NCBI RefSeq assembly: GCF_019216885.1 | Contig: NZ_JAAQRC020000001.1 | Location: 3,206,501-3,270,500, forward strand | DNA from: Methylobacterium sp. SyP6R | GTDB taxonomy: Bacteria > Pseudomonadota > Alphaproteobacteria > Rhizobiales > Beijerinckiaceae | DNA: 64,000 nt | Direction of reading: 5' to 3' | Shown: one piece after another, positions 52,863 to 62,018 of the stretch | How the letters are laid out: the number at the start of each line of letters is the position of its first letter | Numbering within the stretch: the first letter of the stretch is position 1 | Notes under the pieces: model-generated | Database searches by the model: none | Told to the model about the DNA's origin: nothing | Seen by the model: only the letters and a program-made list of their open reading frames with translations | Program-made: the position numbers and the translations under genes

Positions 52863-53627
52863 ATGAGCGCAACCACGGACAAGCAGATCGCGGACATCCT
52901 CGCCACCTATGGCGAGCCGCTGGCCGGCAACGTCTGGCGCGTGCAGGGCACCGCCGTGATCTACCACAAGGCCCTGGAGCGGATCGCCGTACAGGCCCGC
53001 ATCCGTTTCGACGCCCCGGTGATCGTGCGGGCCGAGCGGGACGAGGCGGTGATCCTGGTGACCGGCCACATGCCCGGCCCGAACGGCGACCGCACCGAGT
53101 GGTCGATCGGCGAAGCCCTGATCGGCGTGAACTATCGCGTCTCCGGCAAGCAGGCGGCCTACGTCTTCGCCATGGCGGAAAAGCGGGCCAAGGACCGGGT
53201 GATCCTCAAGCTCGCCGGCCTGCACGGCCTCCTCTATTCCGAGGACGAGGCCGACGAGTTCAAGGCGAGCCGGCCCGATCTCGTGGCGGCGAACCAGTCG
53301 CGCCGGCCCGAGACCGGGCGCGGGCCGCACGCATCCGAGGAATCCGACCGTGAGGCCGAGGCCGCGAACGATGCCGACGTCCAGCGCGAGGATGCGCCGC
53401 GCACCGACGCCGCCGCATCGGAAGCCGACCTGACCGCCCGCATCGACCAGGCACAGTCGATCAACGCGGTGACCGATCTGATGCTCGCCCCCGAGACGCA
53501 AGCGGCGCTCGCCGCGATGCCGCCGGGCCTGCGCGACGAGGTCCGCGAGCACGCCAAGGCTCGCCTCGTGGCCCTGGGCTGGCCGGCCCGCAGCAACGCC
53601 AAGTCCCGCAAGGCCGCGGTGGCGTGA
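52863..53627 (+). CDS. Phage-like protein, candidate single-strand DNA annealing protein
   Basis: A 254-residue protein. The N-terminal 140 residues form one domain: ATYGEPLAGNVWRVQGTAVI, HMPGPNGDRTEWSIGEALIG and VFAMAEKRAKDRVILKLAGL. The AEKRAxxRxxLKL stretch resembles the helical signature of Rad52/ERF-type annealing proteins and of homologues I associate with alphaproteobacterial prophages. The C-terminal half is acidic and Ala-rich. Start at 52863, in a divergent region with a LexA box. A strong terminator follows. The functional call is an inference by motif resemblance only. Confidence 0.5.
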   Translation: MSATTDKQIADILATYGEPLAGNVWRVQGTAVIYHKALERIAVQARIRFDAPVIVRAERDEAVILVTGHMPGPNGDRTEWSIGEALIGVNYRVSGKQAAYVFAMAEKRAKDRVILKLAGLHGLLYSEDEADEFKASRPDLVAANQSRRPETGRGPHASEESDREAEAANDADVQREDAPRTDAAASEADLTARIDQAQSINAVTDLMLAPETQAALAAMPPGLRDEVREHAKARLVALGWPARSNAKSRKAAVA

Positions 53628-53650
53628 ACGGGAGATCGGGGTCGATCGAA

Positions 53651-53684
53651 GGGCCGTCCGCTCGCGCGGGCGGCCCTTTTTCTT
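53651..53684 (+). terminator. Rho-independent terminator
   Basis: An 11-bp stem, GGGCCGTCCGC (53651-53661) with GCGGGCGGCCC (53666-53676), one G-U pair, loop TCGC, followed by TTTTTCTT. It ends transcription of the candidate annealing-protein gene. Confidence 0.92.
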
Positions 53685-53809
53685 GCCCAACTTCTTCGCG
53701 CCTGACCGGATCGTGACCGTGAACCACGGGCGTTCGCGCTTGCCCTGGCGCGCTCGGCCCGCATGATCGCGCCCCGGCGCGACAAGGCGCCAGGCATGGG
53801 AGGACCAGA

Positions 53810-54700
53810 ATGGCGACGAGCGACGACGCGCGGACCGACGACCTCGAACAGCTCGACGGCCTGGTGATCCCGCCCTTCTCCCGGCGCGGCTTCGTGATGA
53901 CGAGCCTGATGACCGGGCTGACGCTCGCCACCACCCGGGTCGAGGCGCAGGCGATCCACACCGACGAGGCCGGCATCGTCGCCGGCGAGGTGCGGATCCC
54001 GGTCGGCGACGGGCCGATGCCGGCCTACCGGGCGATGCCGCAGGGGGCCGGGCCGTTTCCGATCGTCCTCGTGGTCGAGGAGATCTTCGGGGTCCACGAC
54101 TACATCAAGGACATCTGCCGGCGCCTCGCCAAGGCCGGCTACACCGCGGTGGCGCCGGAACTCTTCGCCCGCCAGGGCGATGTCTCGAAGATGACCGACG
54201 TGCAGGAGATCGTCCGCGAGGTGGTGTCGAAGACGCCGGACGCGCAGGTGATGGGCGACCTTGACGCCACCGCCGCCTGGGCCGCCGCCGAGGCGAAGGG
54301 CGATGCGGGCAAGCTCGGCATCACCGGCTGGTGCCGCGGCGGGCGCACCGTGTGGCTCTACGCCGCCCACAGCGCCAACCTGAAGGCGGGCGTCGCCTGG
54401 TACGGCAATTTCGGCGGCACCCGCACGGGCATCCAGCCGAAGACCGCCGCCGACGTGATCCCGGAAATCCGTGCGCCGATCCTCGGCCTCTACGGCGCCG
54501 CCGACACCGGCATCCCGGTCGCCGACGTCGAGAAGGCGCGCGAGGCGGCGAAGGCGGCGGGCAAGGAGGTCGAGATCGTGATCTTCCCGGACGCGCCGCA
54601 CGGCTTCCACGCCGATTACCGGCCGAGCTACCGCAAGGGGCCGGCGGAGGACGGTTGGGGTCGGATGCTCGCGTGGTTCCGGAGCCACGGCGTCGCCTGA
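53810..54700 (+). CDS. Dienelactone hydrolase family protein, Tat-exported
   Basis: A 296-residue alpha/beta hydrolase. The N-terminus carries a twin-arginine signal (FSRRGFVMTSLMTGLTLATT), so export through Tat is likely. The hydrolase core shows VVEEIFGVHDYIKDICRRLA, the nucleophile Cys in ITGWCRGGRTVW, Asp in LYGAADTGIPV and His in PDAPHGFHADYRPSY: the Cys-Asp-His triad of dienelactone hydrolases. Family members cleave dienelactones or related lactones; the natural substrate is unknown. Confidence 0.92.
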   Translation: MATSDDARTDDLEQLDGLVIPPFSRRGFVMTSLMTGLTLATTRVEAQAIHTDEAGIVAGEVRIPVGDGPMPAYRAMPQGAGPFPIVLVVEEIFGVHDYIKDICRRLAKAGYTAVAPELFARQGDVSKMTDVQEIVREVVSKTPDAQVMGDLDATAAWAAAEAKGDAGKLGITGWCRGGRTVWLYAAHSANLKAGVAWYGNFGGTRTGIQPKTAADVIPEIRAPILGLYGAADTGIPVADVEKAREAAKAAGKEVEIVIFPDAPHGFHADYRPSYRKGPAEDGWGRMLAWFRSHGVA

Positions 54701-54810
54701 TCGTCTCCCCGTGACGCGGCAAGCCTTGCATTGCCGCAACACCTCGGAAAGGATGAACAGAGGCCTCCGGGAGCTATGCAACCACTGGGCCGCAAGCTCG
54801 TTCCCTGCAC

Positions 54811-55230
54811 ATGACCGAGTCCAGCGCCGCCGCGAAGACCCAGCCCGTGATCCTGGTCGTCGAGGACGAACCGGAGGAGCGTTTCCTCGCGGCCACGCTG
54901 CTGGAGGAAACGGGCTTCCGCGTCATCGAGGCCGAGACCGCCGAGAAGGCGCTCGCCATCCTGCGCGAGCGGGGCGACGAGGTGAACGTCGTCTTCTCGG
55001 ACGTGCGGACCCCGGGCCAGATCGGCGGGTTCGAGCTGGCGCGGATCATCGGCGTCACCTGGCCGCGGGTCCACGTGCTGCTCACGTCCGGCGATGCCGG
55101 CGACCAGCCGAGCGACCTGCGCATGTCGGCCACCTTCATCCCCAAGCCCTGGCGGGCCCTCGACATCCTCACCCTGGTCGAGCAGGCCGCCGGCTACCAT
55201 ACCGGCGGCGCCGCGAGCGACGCCCGCTAA
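54811..55230 (+). CDS. Single-domain response regulator
   Basis: A 139-residue CheY-like receiver: VILVVEDEPEERFLAATLLE with the acidic pocket, the phospho-Asp in VNVVFSDVRTPGQIGGFEL, the Thr/Ser switch in HVLLTSGDAG and the Lys in TFIPKPWRAL. No output domain. Partner kinase not in the window. Confidence 0.92.
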   Translation: MTESSAAAKTQPVILVVEDEPEERFLAATLLEETGFRVIEAETAEKALAILRERGDEVNVVFSDVRTPGQIGGFELARIIGVTWPRVHVLLTSGDAGDQPSDLRMSATFIPKPWRALDILTLVEQAAGYHTGGAASDAR

Positions 55231-55233
55231 CCT

Positions 55234-55710
55234 TCACCTCACCTCGAAGATACCGTCGACCTCGACGCTCGCATCGGCCGGCAGGCTGGCGACGCCGATC
55301 GCCGTGCGGGCGTGGCGCCCGGCCTCGCCGAACAGCTCCGCCATAAGGTCCGAGGCGCCGTTGACGGCCTTCGGCACGTCGGGCCAGCCCTGCTCCACCT
55401 GCACGAAGCCGCCGAGGCGGTGGCAGCGCACGACCCGGTCGAGGTCGCCGTCGAGGGCGAGGCTCAGCGAGGCCAGCAGGTTCAGCGCGCAGATCCGTGC
55501 CGCCTCCTGCCCGGTCGCGATGTCGGTCACCGGCCCGGTGAACCGCACCTCGCCTTCCCATTCGCAGATCTGGCCCGCGAGCCACAGGGTCGTGCCGATG
55601 CGCGAGAACGGCAGGAAGGCGCCGCGCGGTTCGGGGACTCGCGGCAGCGCGAGGCCGAGGGCGGCGAGGCGACGGGCGGGCTCGCCGCGCAGGGTCGGGG
55701 GTTGCTTCAT
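55234..55710 (-). CDS. RidA family protein
   Basis: A 158-residue Rid/YjgF-fold protein: ALPRVPEPRGAFLPFSRIGT, LWLAGQICEWEGEVRF, then ARICALNLLASLSLALDGDL and VEQGWPDVPKAVNGASDLMA. RidA hydrolyses reactive 2-aminoacrylate enamines; this is the longer, YjgF/Endoribonuclease_L-PSP-like type common in alphaproteobacteria. It converges on the response regulator. Confidence 0.85.
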   Translation of the reverse strand: MKQPPTLRGEPARRLAALGLALPRVPEPRGAFLPFSRIGTTLWLAGQICEWEGEVRFTGPVTDIATGQEAARICALNLLASLSLALDGDLDRVVRCHRLGGFVQVEQGWPDVPKAVNGASDLMAELFGEAGRHARTAIGVASLPADASVEVDGIFEVR

Positions 55711-55826
55711 CGGGACCTCGCGGGGGATAGGTGAGTTTTCCGTGCCTGTTTGCTCATGGGCGACAACGTACGTTTCTCATCTTTCTCATCTTGCAGCCGC
55801 ACCGTGAAAATCCCGGATCATACAGT

Positions 55827-55885
55827 TTTCCGATTGATCGCTTTGCGATGCGGAAAGCGGCTTCGCTCAGGCGCCGCGCGGGCTG
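55827..55885 (-). repeat. 59-bp interspersed motif, copy 2
   Basis: Reverse complement of 19078-19136 with two mismatches. Immediately upstream of the cruciform repeat copy C. Confidence 0.75.
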
Positions 55886-55927
55886 GTGATCGGTACATGA
55901 CACGGGCATGAATCCCGTCGGTAGGGG

Positions 55928-56093
55928 CCTCTCCCATCCACAACCTCATCCTGGGGTGTCGGCCCATCGAAGATGGGCTGACCGCGAAGGAGGGTTCCAG
56001 AAGTCTCCAAGATCCGTGGAGCCCTCCTTCGAGGCTCGACGATCTTCGATCGCCCGCACCTCAGGATGAGGTCGTGGGTGGGACAGGCGGGAG
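55928..56093 (+). repeat. Cruciform interspersed repeat, copy C (uninterrupted)
   Basis: About 166 bp: outer stem CTCATCCTGGGG / CTCAGGATGAG, first hairpin GCCCATC-GAA-GATGGGC, and the large hairpin GAAGGAGGGTTCCAG / GGAGCCCTCCTTC. The first hairpin differs from copies A and B on both sides of the stem yet still pairs, indicating selection for structure. Lies in a 470-bp gene-free interval between the RidA gene and an Asp/Arg-rich protein. Confidence 0.85.
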
Positions 56094-56179
56094 CCGCGGA
56101 CCTGCCGTCCCGTCGCATCCTGCGTGCCTGAAGAGGAGCCCGCGCTTTCTCTCGCGCGGAGCGATCGAGCCGAACTCGA

Positions 56180-56608
56180 TCAGTAGCGGTTTGCCCCCGG
56201 AATCGGCGGCGGTACGACGAAGACCCCGCTAGGCGGGGGCGGCGGCACGGTGCCCGGCCCGTAGGGCGGGGGACCGTAACGGTCATACGGCGAGGGGCCG
56301 TAGCGGTCGTAACGGTCCGCCCGGGAGCGATCGTCCCGCCAGCGCCCTTCCGCATCCCGGTGGCCGCGATCGTCGCGGTCGCGGCGGCGCGGCATGATCT
56401 CGTCGGGATCGCCGCGCTCGACCTCGCGGCGGTCGCGCCGGTCGAGATCCCGGGGACGGTCGTCGTCGCCGAAGCGCGGGCCGGGATCGCGGCGGCCGTC
56501 GTCGTACCGGTCGCCGCGCCGGGCGGTCGTGCGGTCGTCGTCCCATTGCGCCGCGGCGGGACAGGCGGAGAAGCCGGCGAGCAGGGCCGCGGCGAGCCAG
56601 ACTCTCAT
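56180..56608 (-). CDS. Secreted Asp/Arg-rich low-complexity protein
   Basis: A 142-residue protein: signal peptide MRVWLAAALLAGFSACPAAAQ, then an Asp/Arg-rich body (RTTARRGDRYDDGRRDPGPR) and a C-terminal Pro/Gly/Tyr-rich tail (SPYDRYGPPPYGPGTVPPPP). No recognised domain. Likely periplasmic or outer-surface; it may bind metal or polyphosphate through its charged repeats. Separated from the AI-2E gene by 34 bp. Confidence 0.6.
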   Translation of the reverse strand: MRVWLAAALLAGFSACPAAAQWDDDRTTARRGDRYDDGRRDPGPRFGDDDRPRDLDRRDRREVERGDPDEIMPRRRDRDDRGHRDAEGRWRDDRSRADRYDRYGPSPYDRYGPPPYGPGTVPPPPPSGVFVVPPPIPGANRY

Positions 56609-56642
56609 CGGGAAACAGTCCTTCGAGCAGCGGATCGGCGAA

Positions 56643-57773
56643 TCAGGCGACGGCCTGGTCGTCTCCCGCCGTGTATTCTCGCCACAGCAACACCAACGCC
56701 GCCATAACGGCCGGCCCCAGGAACAGGCCGAGGAGCCCGAAGCTCTCGACGCCGCCGAGGATGCCGAGCAGCACCCACAGGAACGGAAGGCGGGTCGCGC
56801 CGCCGATCAGGACCGGCCGGACGAAGTGATCGGCCACGAAGGTGACGACGAGGCCGGCCGCCGCCACGACGATCGCCGCCGTCACTCCTCCTTTCGCGGC
56901 GGCGAGCAGGGCCGCGAGGCCGAAGGCCACGGGCGCCCCGAACGGGATCATCGCGGCCAGCGCCGTGAAGGCGCCGAGCAGCACCGGATGCGGCACGCCG
57001 GCGAAGAAGTAGACCACGCCGAGCAGAAAGCCCTCGCCGAGGCCGACCAGCACCAGCCCGTCCACGGTGCCGTGGACCGAGGCCGCCATCTGCGTTGCCA
57101 CCCGCTCGCCCCGCGGGCCGAACAGGCGGCGGGTCGCCGAAAGCCCCTGCGCGGCCAAAGCGGGCCCGTCGCGGAAGAGGAAGAACAGGGCGAGCAGCGT
57201 GAAGCCGAACAGCATCGCCCGGTGGACGATCTGGCTGCCGAAGGTGCGCCCGAACCCGACCAGCGACGAGTGGTTGATCGATTGGTCGACCCGCTTCAGG
57301 ACCTCGGACGAGCCCTGCGGGTGGCTCAGGTTCTCCTGCCACCAGGCCGAGACTTGGGCGGCACCGAAGGGCAGGTGCGAGACGAAATCCGGCACGGGCC
57401 AGCCCTGTTCCTCGATCTGGCGCCAGAACGCGACCGCGTCGTGCGCCTCCCGCGCCGCCTGGATGGCGACGACGATCAGCGGCACCAGGATCACCAGGGC
57501 GACCGCGAGCGTCAGCACGGCCGGCCACAGGAGATTGTGCTTGCCGGGCCGCTTGATCCGCACCAGCCGCTCGCGCAGGGGCCACAGGGCGATCGCCAGG
57601 ATCACCGCCCAGACCAGCGCCGGCAGGAAGGGATGCAGCACCCAGAGGCCCAGCGCCCCGAGCGCGATGACGAGCGCCGCACGGGCGAAGGCGGAGGTGC
57701 CGGCCGCGGGCGAGGGCGGGGCCGCCGGGGCGGGGCCGGGCCGGGGTCCGGTCGGGGGCTTCACGTGTTCCAT
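56643..57773 (-). CDS. AI-2E family membrane permease
   Basis: A 376-residue multi-pass membrane protein with the AI-2E/YhhQ-type layout: hydrophobic helices near residues 30-75, 88-108, then a soluble stretch (110-190), and FLLGVVYFFAGVPHPVLLGA, AAMIPFGAPVAFGLAALLAA, LGILGGVESFGLLGLFLGPA at the C-terminus. The start at 57773 (MEHVKPPTGP) gives the family length. The family includes the AI-2 exporter TqsA and sodium/proton antiporters; the substrate here is unknown. Confidence 0.9.
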   Translation of the reverse strand: MEHVKPPTGPRPGPAPAAPPSPAAGTSAFARAALVIALGALGLWVLHPFLPALVWAVILAIALWPLRERLVRIKRPGKHNLLWPAVLTLAVALVILVPLIVVAIQAAREAHDAVAFWRQIEEQGWPVPDFVSHLPFGAAQVSAWWQENLSHPQGSSEVLKRVDQSINHSSLVGFGRTFGSQIVHRAMLFGFTLLALFFLFRDGPALAAQGLSATRRLFGPRGERVATQMAASVHGTVDGLVLVGLGEGFLLGVVYFFAGVPHPVLLGAFTALAAMIPFGAPVAFGLAALLAAAKGGVTAAIVVAAAGLVVTFVADHFVRPVLIGGATRLPFLWVLLGILGGVESFGLLGLFLGPAVMAALVLLWREYTAGDDQAVA

Positions 57774-57826
57774 GCCGGTTTCATCCTTCCCGCATGTCAA
57801 GCGGGCGCGTCGTCCGAGCTGACCTA

Positions 57827-57890
57827 GGGCAGGGGGCGCCTTGGGGCAGGGGGCGCCTTGGGGCAGGGGGCGCCTCGGGGCAGGGAGCGC
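57827..57890. repeat. 17-bp tandem repeat upstream of acpXL
   Basis: Three full and one partial copies of GGGGCAGGGGGCGCCTT (starting near 57827, 57843, 57860 and 57877). The repeats lie between the AI-2E gene and acpXL, which diverge. It may cause strain-to-strain length variation. Confidence 0.8.
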
Positions 57891-58047
57891 GGTTGCCGGC
57901 CCGTCCCCCCTCGTGTATGCGGGCCCCTCGACCGGGCCCTGCCCGGCGGACCCTTTTCGGGGAGGCGGTTTCGTGGCCGGGGTGCGGGCGGTGCCCGGAG
58001 GTCGCGCCGTTCGAGCCAGACCTCAGCAGGAAGACGGCTGCACGTCC

Positions 58048-58335
58048 ATGTCCGACACCTTCGACCGCGTCGCCACCATCATCGCCGACGTCGCCGACAT
58101 CCCGCGCGAGAAGATCACGCCGGAGAGCCACGCCATCGACGATCTGGGCATCGACAGCCTGGCCTTCCTCGACATCGCCTTCGAGATCGACAAGTCCTTC
58201 GGGATCAAGCTGCCCCTCGAGCAGTGGACCCAGGAGGTCAACGAGGGCAAGGTTCCGGCCGAGCAGTACTTCGTGCTGAAGAACCTCTGCGAGCGCATCG
58301 ACGGCCTGGTGGCCGAGAAGGCCGCCAAGGTCTGA
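58048..58335 (+). CDS. acpXL: Acyl carrier protein AcpXL
   Basis: A 95-residue acyl carrier protein, longer than the usual 77-80, with the phosphopantetheine site at Ser37 in [18 protein letters not shown]. AcpXL carries the C28 (27-hydroxyoctacosanoate-type) chain of Rhizobiales lipid A. It heads the run acpXL - dehydratase - two ketosynthases - SDR - SH3-like protein - MDR - acyltransferase. ATG at 58048 has AGGA in AGCAGGAAG upstream. Confidence 0.92.
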   Translation: MSDTFDRVATIIADVADIPREKITPESHAIDDLGIDSLAFLDIAFEIDKSFGIKLPLEQWTQEVNEGKVPAEQYFVLKNLCERIDGLVAEKAAKV

Positions 58336-58358
58336 TCCGGGTTTAGGCGGCCGCCGGG

Positions 58359-58823
58359 ATGCGCCTCGAATATTTCGACATGATCGACCGGGTCGTGAGC
58401 CTCGACCGCGCCGAGGGGCGCATCGCGGCTTTGGCCACGGTGCCGGACGCGAGCCCGGTCTTCGAGGGGCATTTCCCCGGCCACCCCCTGGTGCCCGGCG
58501 TGCTCCTCACCGAGACGATGGCGCAGGCCTCCGGCTACCTGCTGCTCGCCCGTGCGTCGTTCAGCCACATGCCGTTCCTGATGGGCGTCGACAAGGCGCG
58601 CTTCCGCTCCTTCGTCGGCCCCGGGGCCGTGCTGGAGGTCGAGGCGAGCCTGGAGCATGACGGCTCGGGCTACGCCGTGACCAAGGCGGCGATCCGCTCC
58701 GACGGCAAGCCGATCTGCAACGCCGAATTGCGGTTCCGGACCATGCCGTTCCCGGATGGTCTCGGCGCGCTCATGCGCGAGCGCACCGCCCGCATCGGCC
58801 TCCCCGACGGAGCGGATTCGTGA
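58359..58823 (+). CDS. fabZXL: 3-Hydroxyacyl-ACP dehydratase, FabZ-like
   Basis: A 154-residue hot-dog-fold dehydratase: VFEGHFPGHPLVPGVLLTE carries the catalytic His, TETMAQASGYLLLA the catalytic acidic residue, and AKFRSFVGPGAVLEVE-type VDKARFRSFVGPGAVLEVEA the substrate tunnel. It removes water from 3-hydroxyacyl-AcpXL during very-long-chain elongation. The stop codon overlaps the next GTG (GTGA at 58820-58823). Confidence 0.9.
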   Translation: MRLEYFDMIDRVVSLDRAEGRIAALATVPDASPVFEGHFPGHPLVPGVLLTETMAQASGYLLLARASFSHMPFLMGVDKARFRSFVGPGAVLEVEASLEHDGSGYAVTKAAIRSDGKPICNAELRFRTMPFPDGLGALMRERTARIGLPDGADS

Positions 58824-59959
58824 CCAGGCCTGTTGTCGTCACGGGCCTCGGGCTCGTCTCCTGCGCGGGCGAGGGCGTCGAGGCGCATGTCTCGGCCTAC
58901 CGGGCCGGCGAGGCGCCGCGCACCGAGACCGAGACCTTCGCGCCGTATCCGGTCCATCCGGTCGTGCCTCTGACCCTCGACGGGCAGATCCCCAAGAAAT
59001 CCGACCAGCGGCAGATGGAGCCGTGGCAGCGGCTCGGCGTCTACGCGGCCGGCCTCGCTCTCGAGGCGGCCGGCGCCAAGGCGGATACGGTGCTCAAAAG
59101 CGCCATGCATCTCGTCGTGGCAGCGGGCGGCGGCGAGCGCGACTACGCGGTCGACGGCCAGATCCTCACCGGGCTGCGGGAGGCCGCCGATCCCGGCCGC
59201 TACCTCAACGAGCGCCTGCTGAACGACCTGCGGCCGACGCTCTTCCTCGCCCAGCTCTCCAACCTGCTCGCCGGCAACATCGCCATCGTGCACGGCGTCA
59301 CCGGCGCCTCGCGCACCTTCATGGGCGAGGAATCGAGCGGCGTGGATGCCTTGCGCATCGCGCAAAGCCGCATCGCCGCCGGCCAGCTCGACATCGTTCT
59401 CGTCGGCGGCTCGTACAATGCCGAGCGGGCCGACGTGCTGCTGATCCACGAGATGGGCGGCTACCTCCGCAAACCCGATTACCGCCCGGTCTTCGAGCGC
59501 GGCGACGCGCCGGGCTTCATTCTCGGCTCCGGCGCGGCCTTCCTGGTTCTGGAGGCCGAGGACCACGCCAGGGTCCGCGGCGCCCGGGCGCTGGCCCGGC
59601 TCGACGCGGTGGCGAGCGACCGCACCAAGCGCCTTGACGGCAGCGTGGCGGCGAGCCTGAAGGGTCTTTGGGGCCAAGCGGGCATCACCCAGCCGGACGC
59701 CGTGATCTCGGCCGCCACCGGCTGCGCCGGCATCACCGGCGAAGAGCGCGATGCGCTGAAGGCCCTGGCGCCGCAGGCACCGGTCCGGGCGCTCGGCGAC
59801 CTGACCGGCCACACGCTGGAGGCCGCCGCGCCCTTCGGCGCCGCCATTGCCGCCGCTCTGGTGGCGGCGGGCGAGGCGCGCGAGGTCGCCGTCACGACGG
59901 TCGGCCATCGCCGGGGCGAGGGTGTGCTGCGCCTCACCACCGCAGGGGAAACCGCATGA
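58820..59959 (+). CDS. fabF2XL: Ketosynthase-like protein lacking the active-site Cys (FabF2XL position)
   Basis: A 379-residue thiolase-fold protein. At the nucleophile position the sequence reads [11 protein letters not shown], with Glu171 in place of Cys, and the first catalytic His region is replaced by ATGCAGITG; the second His is kept ([13 protein letters not shown]). It therefore resembles a chain-length factor or non-catalytic ketosynthase partner rather than an active ketosynthase. In Rhizobium the pair of FabF-like proteins in this cluster is needed for very-long-chain fatty acid synthesis. Start GTG 58820; the end overlaps the next start (ATGA). Confidence 0.85.
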   Translation: MTRPVVVTGLGLVSCAGEGVEAHVSAYRAGEAPRTETETFAPYPVHPVVPLTLDGQIPKKSDQRQMEPWQRLGVYAAGLALEAAGAKADTVLKSAMHLVVAAGGGERDYAVDGQILTGLREAADPGRYLNERLLNDLRPTLFLAQLSNLLAGNIAIVHGVTGASRTFMGEESSGVDALRIAQSRIAAGQLDIVLVGGSYNAERADVLLIHEMGGYLRKPDYRPVFERGDAPGFILGSGAAFLVLEAEDHARVRGARALARLDAVASDRTKRLDGSVAASLKGLWGQAGITQPDAVISAATGCAGITGEERDALKALAPQAPVRALGDLTGHTLEAAAPFGAAIAAALVAAGEAREVAVTTVGHRRGEGVLRLTTAGETA

Positions 59960-61242
59960 GCCGCGACCGCGACGCGATGGGCCGCCCCCTGGTGGCGGTC
60001 ACCGGCCTCGGCATGGTGACCTCGCTGGGCCAGGGCGCCACCGACAACTGGGCGGCGCTGACCTCCGGGCGCTCCGGCATCCACGCCATCACCCGCTTTC
60101 CGACCGAGGGCCTGCGCACCCGCATCGCCGGCACGGTGGACTTCATCGCCGCCGACCCGATGGTGGCGCCGCTCCTCTCGCAGCGTTTCGCCGAGGCCGC
60201 GGCCGACGAGGCAGTGGCGCAGGCAGGCCTCTCCGGCGATTTCCCGGGCGCGCTGTTCATGGCGGTGCCGCCGGTCGAGATCGAGTGGCCGCAGCGCCAG
60301 GCCCTCGCCGAGGCCGCGGCGACCAACGGCGACGTGACCTACGCGGACCTGTTGCGGGCCGCCGCGAGCCGGCGCTTCGACGACTGGCACGACCTGTTCA
60401 TCTTCGGCACCGTCGCCGACCGGATCGCCGATCGCTTCGGCACCCGGGGCTCGCCGATCTCGCTCTCGACCGCCTGCTCGTCGGGCGCGACCGCGATCCA
60501 GCTCGGCGTCGAGGCGATCCGCCGCGGCGAGGTCGAGGCGGCGCTCTGCATCGGCACCGACGGCTCGGTGAACCCGGAATCGCTGATCCGGTTCTCGCTG
60601 CTCTCCGCCCTCTCGACCCAGAACGACCCGCCCGAGGCCGCCTCCAAGCCCTTCGCCAAGAATCGCGACGGCTTCGTGATGGGCGAGGGCGCCGCCGCCC
60701 TGGTGCTGGAGAGCGCAGGCCACGCCCGGGCCCGCGGCGCCACAATCCTCGGCTACGTCCTCGGCTGCGGCGAGAAGGGCGATGGCTTCCACCGCACCCG
60801 CTCGAGCCCCGACGGCGCCCCGGTCGTCGCGGCGATCCGCGCGGCGCTCGACGATGCCGGCCTGCATCCCGACCGGATCGACACGGTGAACGCCCACGGC
60901 ACCGGCACGCCGGAGAACGACAAGATGGAGGCGATGGGCTGCCTCGCGGTGTTCGGCGAGCGGATGCGCTCGGTGCCGATCTCCTCCAACAAGTCGATGA
61001 TCGGCCACACGCTCACCGCCGCCGGCGCCGTCGAGGCCGCGTTCTCGCTCCTTACCATCGCCCATGGCAGGGTGCCGCCGACCCTGAACTACACGATCCC
61101 CGATCCGGCGATCCCCCTCGACGTGGTGACGACCGCCCGGGACGTGCCGGTGACGACGGTGCTCTCGAACTCCTTCGGCTTCGGCGGACAGAACACCTGC
61201 CTGGTGTTCGGGGCGGAGCCGGCAGGAGCCCCCATTCGATGA
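59956..61242 (+). CDS. fabF1XL: 3-Oxoacyl-ACP synthase II-like, FabF1XL
   Basis: A 428-residue ketosynthase with the complete Cys-His-His triad: Cys174 in [13 protein letters not shown], His in [14 protein letters not shown], His in [16 protein letters not shown] with the accompanying Lys. It should carry out the elongation condensations on AcpXL, probably as a pair with the preceding Cys-less protein. Start ATG 59956 overlaps the previous stop; its own stop overlaps the SDR start (ATGA at 61239-61242). Confidence 0.93.
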   Translation: MSRDRDAMGRPLVAVTGLGMVTSLGQGATDNWAALTSGRSGIHAITRFPTEGLRTRIAGTVDFIAADPMVAPLLSQRFAEAAADEAVAQAGLSGDFPGALFMAVPPVEIEWPQRQALAEAAATNGDVTYADLLRAAASRRFDDWHDLFIFGTVADRIADRFGTRGSPISLSTACSSGATAIQLGVEAIRRGEVEAALCIGTDGSVNPESLIRFSLLSALSTQNDPPEAASKPFAKNRDGFVMGEGAAALVLESAGHARARGATILGYVLGCGEKGDGFHRTRSSPDGAPVVAAIRAALDDAGLHPDRIDTVNAHGTGTPENDKMEAMGCLAVFGERMRSVPISSNKSMIGHTLTAAGAVEAAFSLLTIAHGRVPPTLNYTIPDPAIPLDVVTTARDVPVTTVLSNSFGFGGQNTCLVFGAEPAGAPIR

Positions 61243-62006
61243 GCGCTGCGATCCATAACCGCCGCGTACTCGTCACCGGTGGCGGGCGGGGCTTAGGGGC
61301 CGCGATCGTGCGGGCGCTGATGGCGTCCGGCCACGACGTCGACTTCACCTATCGCGGCTCGCAAGCTGCGGCCGAGGCTTTGGCCCTCGAACTCACCGCC
61401 CTCCACCCCGAGCAGCGGGTGCGGCCCCACGGCCTCGACCTCGCGGACAAGGCGGCGCTCGACGATTTCTGCGCCGTAATGGAGGGCGAGGGGATCTTCG
61501 GCCTCGTCCACAATGCCGGCCAACCCTGCGACAGCCTCGCCGCCGTGCTCGACCAGGACCGGGCGGAAGCTGCGATGCAGGTCAATTTCTGGTCGCTGAC
61601 CCGCCTCGCCAAGGCGCTGGTACGGCCGATGACCCGGGCCAAGACCGGGCGCATCGTGGCGATCGGCTCGGTGGCGGCGCTCCGGGCCAATCCGGGGAAT
61701 GCCGCCTACGCCGCGACCAAGGGCGCGCTGATCGCCTATTGCCGCACGCTCGCGATCGAATCCGCGCGCCGCGGCGTCACCGTCAACGTGGTCGCGCCGG
61801 GCTTCATCGATACCGACATGATGGCGCCCTACGCCGCCCACCGGTCCGGGATGGAGAAGCAGATCCCCGCCGGGCGCTTCGCCGCACCGGCGGAGGTGGC
61901 CGATCTCGTCGCATTCCTGCTGAGCCCCGGGGCGGGCTACATCACCGGCGCGGTGCTGCCGGTGGATGGCGGGCTGACCGCGATGATGGGCATCCATCGC
62001 ACCTGA
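61239..62006 (+). CDS. 3-Oxoacyl-ACP reductase-like SDR of the acpXL cluster
   Basis: A 255-residue short-chain dehydrogenase: NADP-binding [31 protein letters not shown], the catalytic Ser in [13 protein letters not shown] and YxxxK in [14 protein letters not shown], with [15 protein letters not shown]. FabG-like; the likely step is reduction of 3-oxoacyl-AcpXL. The classical Rhizobium six-gene cluster I know of does not have this gene, so it is an extra member here. Confidence 0.88.
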   Translation: MSAAIHNRRVLVTGGGRGLGAAIVRALMASGHDVDFTYRGSQAAAEALALELTALHPEQRVRPHGLDLADKAALDDFCAVMEGEGIFGLVHNAGQPCDSLAAVLDQDRAEAAMQVNFWSLTRLAKALVRPMTRAKTGRIVAIGSVAALRANPGNAAYAATKGALIAYCRTLAIESARRGVTVNVVAPGFIDTDMMAPYAAHRSGMEKQIPAGRFAAPAEVADLVAFLLSPGAGYITGAVLPVDGGLTAMMGIHRT

Positions 62007-62018
62007 CGAACCGGATCC

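Noticed and set aside
55740..56180. CRISPR-like repeats
   Set aside because: The repeated stems are part of one cruciform element with copies kilobases apart, not regularly spaced units. No cas genes are present in the window.
57841..58346. Longer acpXL ORFs beginning in the tandem repeat
   Set aside because: The extra N-terminal sequence comes from the G-rich repeats and is unlike any ACP. The ATG at 58048 gives the known AcpXL length.
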